DNA of 64,000 nucleotides from the NCBI RefSeq assembly GCF_049319665.1, contig NZ_JBMOUD010000006.1:224039-288038 (forward strand), in the 5' to 3' direction. Positions 53,290 to 63,169 of the stretch are shown here, piece by piece (position 1 is the first letter of the stretch; each line of letters starts with the position of its first letter). The position numbers and the translations under genes are program-made. Below the pieces are notes generated by a model. The model was not told where the DNA came from and did no database searches. It saw nothing but the letters and a program-made list of their open reading frames with translations. The stretch comes from JBMOUD01 sp049319665. GTDB lineage: Bacteria; Pseudomonadota; Gammaproteobacteria; Enterobacterales; Enterobacteriaceae.

Positions 53290-53350
53290 AGCTTTGAAAT
53301 TTAATTTAAAAACAAAAATTGCAATAAAAAACCCAATTTTTATCTGTGAT

Positions 53351-53626
53351 TTAAATCTCAATTTCCGGAATTTTATTCTTCTCTAAATAACGGCGTTTCC
53401 TCGCCGCCCTCATCCCAATTAAAGTAAATAACAACCAGCATGACTGGGAAATACAAGACGCCAAATTAAAATCATGGCTCAAAGAGTAGAGACCAAAGAC
53501 ACCGCCAATAATATTAAGCCAGGCGTAAATATCAGCATCTACCGCTAGCTTACGCATTTGCACCAGAGCATAAGCCAGCAGATAGCAGAAGACGCCAATT
53601 AAGCCAATCACGGTATGAAAGTCCAA
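53351..53626 (-). CDS. CBU_0592-like small membrane protein
   Basis: A 91-residue protein of three membrane segments: VIGLIGVFCYLLAYALVQM (5-23), WLNIIGGVFGLYSLS (36-50) and SCWLLFTLIGM (62-72), with a basic tail (RAARKRRYLEKNK). The G-x-x-G-V-x-x-Y-L-x-A-Y start and the WLNIIGGVFGL block match the CBU_0592-like domain. Function unknown. It is convergent with the LysR gene, separated by the giant palindrome. Confidence 0.68.
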   Translation of the reverse strand: MDFHTVIGLIGVFCYLLAYALVQMRKLAVDADIYAWLNIIGGVFGLYSLSHDFNLASCISQSCWLLFTLIGMRAARKRRYLEKNKIPEIEI

Positions 53627-53835
53627 CGGTTATTTCCCTTCGCTGAATTCAGATACAGGAAAAATAAAGCGTTTCGGGCTGTTCTGCCGCGCATTTTTTG
53701 CATACTCTCATGATAAATTCTCATGCAAATGCATCAGAATGTTTTGATATAAATCAGTAAGCAATAAATATAAATTATTCCTTTTTTCACCTGCACCTAT
53801 CTTCTGTGCCCTTCGCGTTGAATCAAGGCAGCCGG

Positions 53836-53935
53836 CGAACAAACCCCGATAAGCTTACCTCAGTAAGTGTTTCAGGCGGATGAACGTGGTCAATGCAGAG
53901 ACATCTCGTAAGGCGATGGAGATAACAGGTTTTCG
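53836..53935 (+). repeat. ERIC-derived leader sequence
   Basis: ACCCCGATAAGCTTACCTCAGTAAGTGTT (within 53842-53872; key parts AAGCTTAC and AGTAAGTG) and the following GATGAACGTGGTCAATGCAG match the core of the enterobacterial repetitive intergenic consensus, diverged. It lies in the 328-base gap upstream of the peptide-binding gene and is presumably transcribed as its leader. Confidence 0.6.
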
Positions 53936-53954
53936 CCACCCCGGAGATAATTAG

Positions 53955-55538
53955 ATGAAAGATAAAAATTCCGCTTTGACGCAATTAATGCAGGATGCAA
54001 AACTTAGCCGCCGTGGTTTTATTACCAGTGCTGCTGCTGTGGGTATTACCACCGCATATGGTCTTTCCCCTCTGTCTGCATTTGCCGCTGAACCGAAAAA
54101 AGGTGGCACATTAAAACTGGGAATGTCAGGGGGTAACACCAGTGATTCTTTAGATCCTACATTATTCAGCGACTGGGTTCCTTTAAATCAGGCATATATG
54201 CTGATGAACGGTCTGGTTGAAATTGATGAAAATAATAAAGCTATTCCTGAACTCTTTGCCAGTTGGGAAGCAAAACCAGGCGCGGCTGAATGGATATTTA
54301 CTTTACAAGATGGCGTAACATTCCATAACGGCAAAAAACTCGATGTTGATGACATTATTTATTCCATCAATTTACATCGCGGTGACAAAACCAAAAGCGC
54401 CATTAAAACCCAATTATCGCCAATCACCGCATTGACCAAACAAGGCGATAACCAAATCGCTATCACTCTGGAAAGCGGTAATGCCGACCTGCCGTACCTG
54501 CTTGCTGACTACCATTTGCTGGTCGTGCCAAACGGTTTCACCGACTGGTCGCACCCAATCGGCACCGGTGGTTTTGTATTTGATCAATACGAACCCGGCG
54601 TTCGCTCGCTATTCAAACGTAATCCTAATTACTGGAAAAAAGACCGGGCCTTCGTCGATGCCGTAGAGGTCATCGTTATCAATGATCCTACCGCGCGTAC
54701 CAACGCCTTGATCTCTGGACAGGTTCACGCCATTAACCGCGTCGATTTCAAAACTGTCGATTTCCTCAAACGCAGCCCAGCGCTGAATATTGTGCGCTCT
54801 TCCGGTGGTCAGCACTTCACCTTCTTAATGGATTGTAGCGTCGCACCGTTTAACAATAACGATGTGCGTATGGCAATTAAACACGGTATTGACCGGCAGA
54901 AAATCCTCGACACGGTGCTTCGCGGCTATGGTTCTCTCGGCAACGATCATCCGATCCCGAAAACAGACCGTTTCTTCAATCACAGCCTTGAACAGCGCGT
55001 TTACGATCCAGACAAATCTGCGTTTTATCTGAAAAAAGCCGGTTTAACCGACCTCAAACTGGAGCTTTCTTCCTCTGACGCCGCCTTTGCCGGTGCGCTG
55101 GATGCCGCCGCGTTATTCCAAGGGGAAGCGCAAAAAAGTGGTATTCAAGTCAGTATCAAACGCCAGCCAGCCGATAGCTACTGGGATGATGTGTGGATGA
55201 AAGCGCCCTTTAGCATGGGATACTGGGGCGGTCGCCCGACGGCGGATCAAATGTTCTCCACCGCTTATCAATCCACCGCAAAGTGGAACGATACCCACTG
55301 GAAAGATGAGAAGTTCGACGCCCTATTGTTGCAAGCTCGCTCTCTGCTCGATGACGGTAAGCGTGCCGAAATTTATGGAGAATTACAAAGCATTGTGCGC
55401 GACAACGGCGGCGCGATGATCCCACTGTTCGGCGACTATTTGGATGCCGCTAACAAAAAAGTCGGCGGAATTAAACCGCATCCGATGTTCAACTTCATGG
55501 GTGGTCGTCTGGCTGAACGCGTCTGGCTGGAGGCATGA
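53955..55538 (+). CDS. Tat-exported peptide-binding protein (SBP family 5)
   Basis: A 527-residue dipeptide/oligopeptide-binding protein. The signal is of twin-arginine type (KLSRRGFITSAAAVGI, cleavage near SAFAAEPKK), unusual for the family, whose members mostly use Sec. The mature part is family 5: GGTLKLGMSGGN, ELFASWEAKPGAAEWIFTLQDGV, PIGTGGFVFDQYEPGVRSLFKRNPNYW and NNDVRMAIKHGIDRQKIL. First gene of a coupled five-gene operon with permeases, ATPase and a peptidase, so it delivers short peptides or peptide-like amides. Confidence 0.93.
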   Translation: MKDKNSALTQLMQDAKLSRRGFITSAAAVGITTAYGLSPLSAFAAEPKKGGTLKLGMSGGNTSDSLDPTLFSDWVPLNQAYMLMNGLVEIDENNKAIPELFASWEAKPGAAEWIFTLQDGVTFHNGKKLDVDDIIYSINLHRGDKTKSAIKTQLSPITALTKQGDNQIAITLESGNADLPYLLADYHLLVVPNGFTDWSHPIGTGGFVFDQYEPGVRSLFKRNPNYWKKDRAFVDAVEVIVINDPTARTNALISGQVHAINRVDFKTVDFLKRSPALNIVRSSGGQHFTFLMDCSVAPFNNNDVRMAIKHGIDRQKILDTVLRGYGSLGNDHPIPKTDRFFNHSLEQRVYDPDKSAFYLKKAGLTDLKLELSSSDAAFAGALDAAALFQGEAQKSGIQVSIKRQPADSYWDDVWMKAPFSMGYWGGRPTADQMFSTAYQSTAKWNDTHWKDEKFDALLLQARSLLDDGKRAEIYGELQSIVRDNGGAMIPLFGDYLDAANKKVGGIKPHPMFNFMGGRLAERVWLEA

Positions 55539-56485
55539 TGAAGAAGAAAATTTTACAACGCGTGCTGCTTGGCGTAGGCACGCTTTGGCTGGTTTCACTG
55601 CTGATCTTTGTTGGAACTGAAATGCTACCTGGCGATGTGGCCACCGCCATTCTTGGCCAGAGCGCAACGCCGGAAACGGTGGCAGCACTTCGCTTACAGC
55701 TGGGACTCGATGAACCCGCCGTACTGCGTTATCTGCATTGGTTGGTCGGGATACTGCACGGCGATTTAGGTAACTCATTGGCCAACGGCAGGCCAATCGG
55801 CAACGAGTTGCTGCCGCGCTTGGGCAATACGCTATTTTTGGCCGGTTACGCGGCCATTATCGCCATTCCGCTGGCCGTCGGTCTGGGGATTGCGTCCGCC
55901 ATTTGGCGCGGCTCCATCTTCGACCGGCTGGCGAATACCCTGACACTCATCAGCATTTCGGTGCCAGAGTTCTTTGTCGGCTATGTATTGGTGATCGCGT
56001 TCGCCATTCGCCTGACGTGGTTCCCAAGTCTGGCGATGGTTGACCCCAGCTCTTCTTTCTTCGACAGGCTTTACGTTTGCACCCTGCCGATGTTGACGCT
56101 GACGTTGGTGGTGTTGGCACATATGTTGCGCATGACTCGCGCCTCGGTGACAGCAGTCATGTCCAGTCCGTACATCGAAAGCGCGGTGTTAAAAGGCGTG
56201 TCACGCTGGCGGATTGTGGTCTCTCACGCCCTGCCTAACGCGCTGGCGCCGATCATTAACGTCGTCGCGTTTAACCTTGCCTATTTGGTGGTTGGGGTGA
56301 TCCTGGTAGAAGTAGTCTTTGTCTATCCGGGCATCGGCCAGTATATGGTTGACGCCGTTACCAAGCGTGATTTACCGGTCGTTCAGGCCTGCGGATTGCT
56401 GTTTGGCGGCACCTATATCTTCCTCAATACCACCGCTGATTTGCTGGCGATTTGGTGTAACCCACGTTTACGCCACTCGCGCTAA
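55535..56485 (+). CDS. DppB-like ABC peptide permease
   Basis: A 316-residue permease with six segments, overlapping the binding-protein stop (ATGATG). Features: GTEMLPGDVATAILG opening, the conserved LQLGLDEPAVLRYLHWL, and the coupling loop VLKGVSRWRIVVSHALPNALAPIINV. First of the two permeases of the importer. Confidence 0.93.
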   Translation: MMKKKILQRVLLGVGTLWLVSLLIFVGTEMLPGDVATAILGQSATPETVAALRLQLGLDEPAVLRYLHWLVGILHGDLGNSLANGRPIGNELLPRLGNTLFLAGYAAIIAIPLAVGLGIASAIWRGSIFDRLANTLTLISISVPEFFVGYVLVIAFAIRLTWFPSLAMVDPSSSFFDRLYVCTLPMLTLTLVVLAHMLRMTRASVTAVMSSPYIESAVLKGVSRWRIVVSHALPNALAPIINVVAFNLAYLVVGVILVEVVFVYPGIGQYMVDAVTKRDLPVVQACGLLFGGTYIFLNTTADLLAIWCNPRLRHSR

Positions 56486-56497
56486 GGCAGGAGCAAC

Positions 56498-57340
56498 ATG
56501 AATCGTTCGTTTAAACCTTCATTTATCAGCAATATCCCGCTTTCAGCATGGATAGGTATCGTGATTATTGCGGTGAATCTGCTGGCGGCTATTTTTGCCC
56601 CGTGGCTTGCGCCGCATAGCGAAACTGAACAAGTTGGCGATATCTGGCTGCTGCCGTCGGCGGCAACGCCATTTGGCACGGATAGTCTGGGACGCGATAT
56701 GCTGTCTCGTATCCTATTTGGCGCCAGAACCACTATTGCTATCGCGCTGACCATTACCATTGCGTCATTCATCATCGGCATTATCAGCGGCTTTGCGGCG
56801 GCGATTTATGGCAAATGGGTCGATGTGGTGCTGTCGCGCATTGTTGATACCGTCATGTCGATCCCGGTGCTGATTTTTGCCCTGATGGTGCTCTCAGTGA
56901 TGGGCACATCCATTCCGGTTCTGGTTCTGACTATCGCCCTGCTCGACGCCACCCGTGTTTTCAGGCTCGCACGTTTAGTGGCACAAGCTATTGTTTGTCA
57001 AGAGTATGTAGAAGCCGCTCGTCTACGCGGTGAAGGCCTGCGCTGGGTGCTGACGAAAGAAATTCTGCCTAACGCTATGCCGCCGCTGCTGGCCGAGTTC
57101 GGTATGCGTTTTTGCTTCACCTTCCTGTTTATCGCCGGATTAAGCTTCCTCGGCTTGGGTATCCAACCCCCTTACGCCGACTGGGGCAGTATGGTGCGTG
57201 ACAACGCGCAGGCGATTAACTTCGGTCAGTTTGCGCCACTCTACCCGGCGGCAGCCATTGCGCTGCTGACCATTGGCGTCAATTTGGTGGTTGACTGGCT
57301 GTTGGCCCGTAACAGCCTGCCGCATGGAGAAGAAGCATGA
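56498..57340 (+). CDS. DppC-like ABC peptide permease
   Basis: A 280-residue permease with the N-terminal DppC/OppC signature (FGTDSLGRDMLSRILFGARTTI) and the coupling loop ARLRGEGLRWVLTKEILPNAMPPL. Second permease; overlaps the ATPase gene by 4 bases. Confidence 0.93.
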   Translation: MNRSFKPSFISNIPLSAWIGIVIIAVNLLAAIFAPWLAPHSETEQVGDIWLLPSAATPFGTDSLGRDMLSRILFGARTTIAIALTITIASFIIGIISGFAAAIYGKWVDVVLSRIVDTVMSIPVLIFALMVLSVMGTSIPVLVLTIALLDATRVFRLARLVAQAIVCQEYVEAARLRGEGLRWVLTKEILPNAMPPLLAEFGMRFCFTFLFIAGLSFLGLGIQPPYADWGSMVRDNAQAINFGQFAPLYPAAAIALLTIGVNLVVDWLLARNSLPHGEEA

Positions 57341-58989
57341 CTGATAGCAAGCAAAACCCGATCCTCGAAATGCGCGGGCTGCGCATCGAAACGCTCGACG
57401 GCTCGCCGCTGGTGCAGGATATTTCGTTGACGCTGGCAAAAGGTGAAATCCTCGGGCTGATTGGTGAGTCTGGCGCGGGGAAATCCACCATTGGCTTAGC
57501 CGCCTTGGGCTATGCACGCCAGGGCTGTCGTATCAGCGGCGGTGAAGTGATTGTTGATGGCACCGATATCGTCTCCCAACCGGCAAAAATAAAACGCCAA
57601 TGGCGTGGACGCCGGGTAGCCTATGTGGCACAAAGCGCCGCGGCGGCCTTTAACCCTGCGTTAACCATTGAAAAACAGGTGTGCGAAGGCCCCATTCGCC
57701 ACGGTTTAATGAGCCAGGAAGAGAGCCGAAAATGGGCGGTTACCCTGTTCCGGGCGCTGGATTTGCCGGACCCGGAAAACATCGGTAAACGTTATCCCCA
57801 TCAGCTTTCCGGCGGGCAGTTGCAACGTGCTATGGCGGCGATGGCCATGTCCTGCAAACCTGATTTGCTGGTAATGGATGAACCGACAACCGCGCTGGAT
57901 GTTACCACCCAGATTGAAGTGCTGGTGATGCTGCGCAAGCTGGTGCGAGAGTTCAACACCGCCGCCCTGTACATCACTCATGACTTAGCCGTGGTCGCAC
58001 AGTTGGCGGATCGCATCATGGTACTGCGCCACGGTAAAGAAGTGGAAACCGGTACTACCGAGCATATCCTCAATACGCCAAAAGAGGAGTATACCCGCCG
58101 TTTAGTGGCCGAACGGGAGCATGTAACTGAAGCGGTGACCACCGCGCAGCCAGAAGAATCGGCGGCGTTGCTGAGTGTTAAACAATTGAGTACCGGCTAT
58201 AACGGCAAAAAAGTGGTCAATGACGTCAACTTGCAGCTGGCACGCGGTAAAACGCTGGCGGTGATCGGTGAGTCAGGCAGCGGAAAAAGTACTCTCGCCC
58301 GTGCGCTAGTTGGCTTGCTGCCAGATACGCAAGGTCGCGTCGAGTTCGACGGCATAACGCTTTCTCCGCTTTACCAACAGCGACAGAAAGAGACGCTACG
58401 CCGCATTCAGATGATTTATCAGTTACCGGACGTAGCACTCAACCCACGCCAAACCATTCTTGAACTGATTGGCCGTCCGGTGGCGTTCTACTTTGGGCTA
58501 AATAAACGCGAAGTACGTACTCGGGTAGAAGAGTTGCTCAAGCTGACCGAACTGCCGCTCAAGCTGATTGATCGATATCCGGGCGAGTTGTCCGGCGGGC
58601 AGAAGCAACGTGTCTGTATTGCCCGTGCGCTGGCAGCTCAGCCAGAGCTTATTATTTGCGATGAAGCGACCTCGGCGCTCGACCCGTTGGTGGCCGAAGA
58701 AGTGCTCAATCTGCTGCGCCGCCTGCAAGAGCAGCTTGGATTGTCTTACTTGTTTATTACCCATGATCTCGGCACGGTGAAGCGCATCGCCCATCAGGTA
58801 GCGGTGATGTACCAAGGCAACATTGTTGCCAGTGGTGATACCCGCGTGGTGTTCAGTCCGCCGATGCATCCTTACACTGAAAAACTGCTGACCTCGGTAC
58901 CAGAAATGCGCACAGACTGGCTGGACGACGTGCTGACGCTGCGTTCCTCCTCTTCTTCCGACAAGACATCTTCGACAGGCACGCTATGA
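57337..58989 (+). CDS. Fused DppD-DppF ABC ATPase
   Basis: A 550-residue protein with two ABC cassettes in one chain, as in YejF and GsiA. First cassette: GESGAGKST (about 46), signature LSGGQLQRAMAA, VMDEPTTALD. Second: GESGSGKST (about 311), LSGGQKQRVCIARAL, ICDEATSALDPL. The C-terminus ends in a Ser/Thr-rich tail (SSSSDKTSSTGTL). Single protein supplying both ATPase sites of the importer. Overlaps the hydrolase gene by 4 bases. Confidence 0.93.
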   Translation: MTDSKQNPILEMRGLRIETLDGSPLVQDISLTLAKGEILGLIGESGAGKSTIGLAALGYARQGCRISGGEVIVDGTDIVSQPAKIKRQWRGRRVAYVAQSAAAAFNPALTIEKQVCEGPIRHGLMSQEESRKWAVTLFRALDLPDPENIGKRYPHQLSGGQLQRAMAAMAMSCKPDLLVMDEPTTALDVTTQIEVLVMLRKLVREFNTAALYITHDLAVVAQLADRIMVLRHGKEVETGTTEHILNTPKEEYTRRLVAEREHVTEAVTTAQPEESAALLSVKQLSTGYNGKKVVNDVNLQLARGKTLAVIGESGSGKSTLARALVGLLPDTQGRVEFDGITLSPLYQQRQKETLRRIQMIYQLPDVALNPRQTILELIGRPVAFYFGLNKREVRTRVEELLKLTELPLKLIDRYPGELSGGQKQRVCIARALAAQPELIICDEATSALDPLVAEEVLNLLRRLQEQLGLSYLFITHDLGTVKRIAHQVAVMYQGNIVASGDTRVVFSPPMHPYTEKLLTSVPEMRTDWLDDVLTLRSSSSSDKTSSTGTL

Positions 58990-61013
58990 CCACAAAACGT
59001 ATTATTACCGAGTTCCCACATGCAGTGACGACCATTGAACATCTGTGGATCACACTGAGTGACGGCACCCGCCTGGCCGCACGTTTATGGCTGCCGGATA
59101 GCGCGGCAGACACGCCGGTTCCGGCCATTTTGGAATACATTCCATATCGTAAACGCGATGGAACCCGCACCCGCGATGAACCGATGCACGGTTATTTCGC
59201 CGGTAATGGCTATGCGGTAGTCCGTGTAGATATGCGCGGTAGCGGCGAATCTGATGGCCTGTTGCAAGACGAATACCTGCTGCAAGAACAAAATGACGCG
59301 CTGGAAGTGATTGAGTGGATCACTCAACAAGCGTGGTGCAGCGGCAATGTCGGCATGATGGGTAAATCCTGGGGGGGGTTCAACGGCTTGCAGGTGGCGG
59401 CTCGTCGCCCTGCGGCGCTGAAAGCGGTGATCACCGTTTGCTCTACCGACGACCGCTATGCCGATGATATTCATTACAAAGGCGGCTGCCTGCTCAATGA
59501 TAACCTATGGTGGGGCGGTATCATGCTGGCCTATCAAAGTCGCCCTTCTGACCCGGCTCTGGTCGGCGAAGGTTGGTACAACGAGTGGCTGAATCGTCTG
59601 GAGAACATGCCGTTCTTCCCGGCGCTATGGATGGAACACCCGCTGCGCGACAGCTATTGGCAGCACGGTTCCGTGTGCGAAGACTGGTCGGCCATTCAAT
59701 GCCCGGTGTTAACCATTGGCGGCTGGGCAGATGCTTATAGCAACGCGGTATTCCGTCTGATGGACAACCTGCAAGTACCTCGTCGCGCGATTATTGGCCC
59801 GTGGGCGCATATTTATCCGCAAGATGGTACGCCAGAACCGGCAATTGGTTTCTTACAAGAAGCGGTGCAATGGTGGGATCACTGGCTGAAAGGTGAACAA
59901 AATGGCGCGATGGATGGCCCAATGGTGCAAGCCTGGCTACAAGACAGTCAACCTCCATCGGCGCAACGTCCGGTCAGTAAAGGCCAGTGGGTAGGCTTTG
60001 ATAAAGGCACTGCTAGCAACGTGGCTGATGAATCTCGCTGGCTGACCCGCGGACAGTTGAATGCTTCCCCCAGCGCTGACGCTGGCGTGATTTCCATCTG
60101 CTCACCGCAAAACCATGGTCTGATGGCCGGCGAATGGATGGGGGCTGGTGTTCTGGGCGAAACGCCGCCGGATCAGCGCGTGGATGACGGTAATGCGGAG
60201 ATCTTTGACGGTCAGCCGCTATCCGAACCGCTGTCTATTTTCGGCTTCCCGCAGTTCTCTGTGGAACTGAGCAGCGATAAACCTGCCGCCATGCTCTATG
60301 TACGACTGTCTGACGTATCGCCAGAAGGTGCGGTGAATCGTGTGACTCACGGTTGGCTAAATCTGAGTCACTTGCAAGGGCATGATAAATCTGTGCCGTT
60401 GGTGCCGGGGCAGAAAATCCGGGTATCGATACAGTTAGACGGCATCGCGCATCGCTTTGAAGCCGGGCACCGTCTTCGCGTATCGCTGGCCACCACCTAC
60501 TGGCCGATGATCTGGCCGATGCCGGAGGCCGCAACCCTGACACTGGACCTCCACAGCGCGCAGCTTTCTCTGCCCGTGTGCCATCAGCCGTTAGTCATTG
60601 ACGGCCCGATTAAAGAGCCACAAAGCGCCGCGTTGACACCACAAACCGTGCTGACACCCGGCCGCGTTGACCGCTCAATCAGTTACGATTTCCTGACCGA
60701 TGAATGGACCAGCGTGACCAACGGTGAAGGCGGCGTGTTTGGCGAAGGGGTTTATCGTTTTGACGATATTGATACGACGGTAGATCACAACCTGCGCCGC
60801 GAGCTGGTCGTCGGTAATGCCGACCCGCTTTCTGCTCGCTATCTGTTGACGCAAACCATGAGAATCGGTCGTGAAGGCTGGCAAATTGAAGCAGTGATCA
60901 CCTTAGAAATGCGCAGTGATCTGACCCACTTCATTGTCAGCGGCGATATGGTAGTCAGCCTCAATGGCGAGGAAGAGTTCACCAAGTACTGGCATGAACG
61001 GATTGCTCGTTAA
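58986..61013 (+). CDS. CocE/NonD-family hydrolase (S15 X-Pro dipeptidyl-peptidase-like)
   Basis: A 675-residue protein. N-terminal alpha/beta-hydrolase part with Ser in MMGKSWGGFNGLQ (about residue 125), a TIGGWADAYSNAVFRL region near the catalytic Asp and GPWAH with the catalytic His near residue 270, then a jelly-roll C-terminal domain (FGFPQFSVELSSDKPAAMLY). No signal peptide, so it acts in the cytoplasm on material brought in by the coupled importer. Family members cleave X-Pro dipeptides, cocaine-like esters or beta-lactam side chains (alpha-amino-acid ester hydrolase); a peptide or amide is most likely here. Confidence 0.9.
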   Translation: MTTKRIITEFPHAVTTIEHLWITLSDGTRLAARLWLPDSAADTPVPAILEYIPYRKRDGTRTRDEPMHGYFAGNGYAVVRVDMRGSGESDGLLQDEYLLQEQNDALEVIEWITQQAWCSGNVGMMGKSWGGFNGLQVAARRPAALKAVITVCSTDDRYADDIHYKGGCLLNDNLWWGGIMLAYQSRPSDPALVGEGWYNEWLNRLENMPFFPALWMEHPLRDSYWQHGSVCEDWSAIQCPVLTIGGWADAYSNAVFRLMDNLQVPRRAIIGPWAHIYPQDGTPEPAIGFLQEAVQWWDHWLKGEQNGAMDGPMVQAWLQDSQPPSAQRPVSKGQWVGFDKGTASNVADESRWLTRGQLNASPSADAGVISICSPQNHGLMAGEWMGAGVLGETPPDQRVDDGNAEIFDGQPLSEPLSIFGFPQFSVELSSDKPAAMLYVRLSDVSPEGAVNRVTHGWLNLSHLQGHDKSVPLVPGQKIRVSIQLDGIAHRFEAGHRLRVSLATTYWPMIWPMPEAATLTLDLHSAQLSLPVCHQPLVIDGPIKEPQSAALTPQTVLTPGRVDRSISYDFLTDEWTSVTNGEGGVFGEGVYRFDDIDTTVDHNLRRELVVGNADPLSARYLLTQTMRIGREGWQIEAVITLEMRSDLTHFIVSGDMVVSLNGEEEFTKYWHERIAR

Positions 61014-61036
61014 ATAGGTATTATTCAACATGAAGC

Positions 61037-61069
61037 CCCGCCGATCCTATGCCCAGGCTCGGCGGGTTT
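61037..61069. terminator. Terminator of the peptide operon
   Basis: CCCGCCGA (61037-61044) and TCGGCGGG (61059-61066) form an 8-pair GC-rich stem, followed by TTTG. It sits between the hydrolase gene and the convergent LysR gene. Confidence 0.75.
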
Positions 61070-61086
61070 GTTAAAGGCTAAAACCT

Positions 61087-62028
61087 TCAGCCAATATCCG
61101 CGCCAATAATCTCCAGACAAAAATCGATAAACACCCGCACTTTAGCCGGGGTAAAGCGCCTTGAGGGATAAAAAGCATATAACGGGTAAATCTCTCCCGG
61201 CCAGTCGGGGAATAAATCGATTAATTCACCGCTGGCTAATTGCTGTTCATTGCCTAGCTCAAACATTTGCGCAATGCCTACGCCAGACAGGCAGCTGATG
61301 TGCAAAACACCCGCATCGTTGATCAGCAATCCTCCGTCAGTTTGTACTTTCAGTACTTGCTGGCCTTTTGCTCCCTGCCCTTGGTCATTACGTCCGCGAT
61401 GAAATTCCCAGTCAAAGGCACGCGCCGTTTGCGGATCGCGAAACTGAATACAGTTGTGCTGACTAAGCGCTTCCGGCGTGGCGGGCCTGCCGTGTTGGCG
61501 TAGATAATCAGGGGATGCGACGGTGACTACCCGGGTTTCTAATAAACGGCGTGCGACCAATGAGGAAGGCTGAGGAATACCAAAGCGTACGGCGATATCC
61601 ATGCCATCGCTGACTAAATCGCCCCACTGCTCACGGGTGATCAACTCTAGCTTGATTTGAGGATAACGGGCGAAAAACTCTGGCAAACGTGGCGCCAGGA
61701 TCAAGCGCGAAAAATAGCTGTCGATATTAACCCGCAAACGCCCGCGAACCTGATGCGGAGAATCAGACAGCGCATCGGCAGCATCCTCCATTGACGTCAG
61801 CATCGGCATCACCTGCGCGTAAAATTGCTGCCCTTCCTCGGTCAATTTCACCGAGCGCGTGGTGCGCTGTAATAGCAACACGCCAAGACGGCTTTCTAAG
61901 CGCGATATCGCCCGACTCACGCCTGAGGGAGTGATCGATAGCGTTTCTGCCGCACGGGCAAAGTTACCGCTTTCCACTACCGCCACCAATACGCTAATTC
62001 CCGACAACATGCGTCCGTCAATTGCCAT
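61087..62028 (-). CDS. LysR-family regulator
   Basis: A 313-residue regulator: HTH in SGNFARAAETLSITPSGVSRAISRLESRLG (about 18-47) and a LysR effector domain. Divergent, with 112 bases between, from the NmrA-like gene, its most likely target. Its end lies 73 bases from the peptide operon's last stop. Confidence 0.92.
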   Translation of the reverse strand: MAIDGRMLSGISVLVAVVESGNFARAAETLSITPSGVSRAISRLESRLGVLLLQRTTRSVKLTEEGQQFYAQVMPMLTSMEDAADALSDSPHQVRGRLRVNIDSYFSRLILAPRLPEFFARYPQIKLELITREQWGDLVSDGMDIAVRFGIPQPSSLVARRLLETRVVTVASPDYLRQHGRPATPEALSQHNCIQFRDPQTARAFDWEFHRGRNDQGQGAKGQQVLKVQTDGGLLINDAGVLHISCLSGVGIAQMFELGNEQQLASGELIDLFPDWPGEIYPLYAFYPSRRFTPAKVRVFIDFCLEIIGADIG

Positions 62029-62140
62029 CTCGCCACCATTAATGATTAATCGTCACTTAAGATATGAGTCAATGTCGTTTCAGTCAACGATACAAAATCA
62101 TTACTCTGCTCGCACAGTGTTTATCAATGAGGAAATGACA

Positions 62141-63001
62141 ATGTATGCAATCACAGGTATTACCGGAAAAGTTGGCGGCGCAACGGCAAAAACACTGTTG
62201 GCAGCTGGACATAAAGTTCGTGCCGTACTGCGCGATGAACAAAAAGCGCAAACATGGCGTGAACGCGGTTGCGACGTAGCTTTGGCTGAACTGCACGATG
62301 TTTCGGCGTTAACGACAGCCTTTACCGGGGTCGATGGCGTATTTATTTTAATGCCGTCGAATTTCGACCCAACGCCGGGTTTTCCTGAAACACACCAACT
62401 GATCGCTAATATCATTGCGGCCATTACCGCCGCCAATCCACCTAAAGTGGTCCTGCTATCGACCATTGGTGCGCAGGCTATCGAACCCAATTTGCTCAAT
62501 CAACTCGGTGCTGCTGAGCAGGCGTTTGCCACGCTCTCCATGCCAGTCACCGCATTACGTGCCGCATGGTTTATGGAAAACGCCGTGTGGGATGTTGCGG
62601 CGGCGCGAGATGAGTCGGTTTATCGCAGTTTCTTGCAACCGCTCAGCCAAACGTTCCCAATGATTGCCACGCAAGATATCGGCAGCCTGGCGGCGTTTTT
62701 ATTGACTGAAACATCAAACGGTCATCGCGTTGTCGAGTTGGAAGGCCCGCAGCGTTATACGCCGCGCGAAGTGGCAAATGCGTTTGCGCTGGCGCTACAA
62801 CAAAACGTTGCCACGCAGGTGGTACCACGCGATAGCTGGCACGATCTATTTACCAGCCAAGGCATGAAAAATCCGCTGCCTCGTATGCAGATGCTTGATG
62901 GCTTTAATCAAGGCTGGATTGAGTTTGAGACGGATACGGTGATGTATGGCACAACCAGTTTAGAACAAGTGATTGCGCAATTGGTTGAGCAACAACGCTA
63001 G
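62141..63001 (+). CDS. NmrA-like NAD(P)-binding protein
   Basis: 286 residues from the ATG at 62141, 7 bases after GAGGA; the frame extends up to 61859 only because it overlaps the LysR gene. N-terminal Rossmann motif TGITGKVGGATAKTLL (5-20), LLSTIGAQAIEPNLL near residue 110, and an atypical-SDR body without the classical YxxxK. The group includes quinone oxidoreductase QOR2-like and redox-sensing NmrA proteins. Divergent LysR probably controls it. Confidence 0.88.
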   Translation: MYAITGITGKVGGATAKTLLAAGHKVRAVLRDEQKAQTWRERGCDVALAELHDVSALTTAFTGVDGVFILMPSNFDPTPGFPETHQLIANIIAAITAANPPKVVLLSTIGAQAIEPNLLNQLGAAEQAFATLSMPVTALRAAWFMENAVWDVAAARDESVYRSFLQPLSQTFPMIATQDIGSLAAFLLTETSNGHRVVELEGPQRYTPREVANAFALALQQNVATQVVPRDSWHDLFTSQGMKNPLPRMQMLDGFNQGWIEFETDTVMYGTTSLEQVIAQLVEQQR

Positions 63002-63169
63002 CAACATGGGGCTCAGTGTTGGCAAACATAGAATATAATTATGTCATAGCCAATCTGAGCCCAAATTAAACAAGGTTGTTCCAGTTCTCCAGGATACTGA
63101 TGCTCAGGGAAGGATATTTAGCTTTATTGCAGATACGGACTTCCCTGTAACAATGTCGATGAAGAGTGA

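Noticed and set aside
52610..53386. Several 60-140-codon frames inside the giant palindrome
   Set aside because: They arise from the CG-rich repeat on both strands and show no protein features.
61859..62140. N-terminal extension of the NmrA-like protein
   Set aside because: It overlaps the divergent LysR gene; GAGGA before the ATG at 62141 fixes the start.
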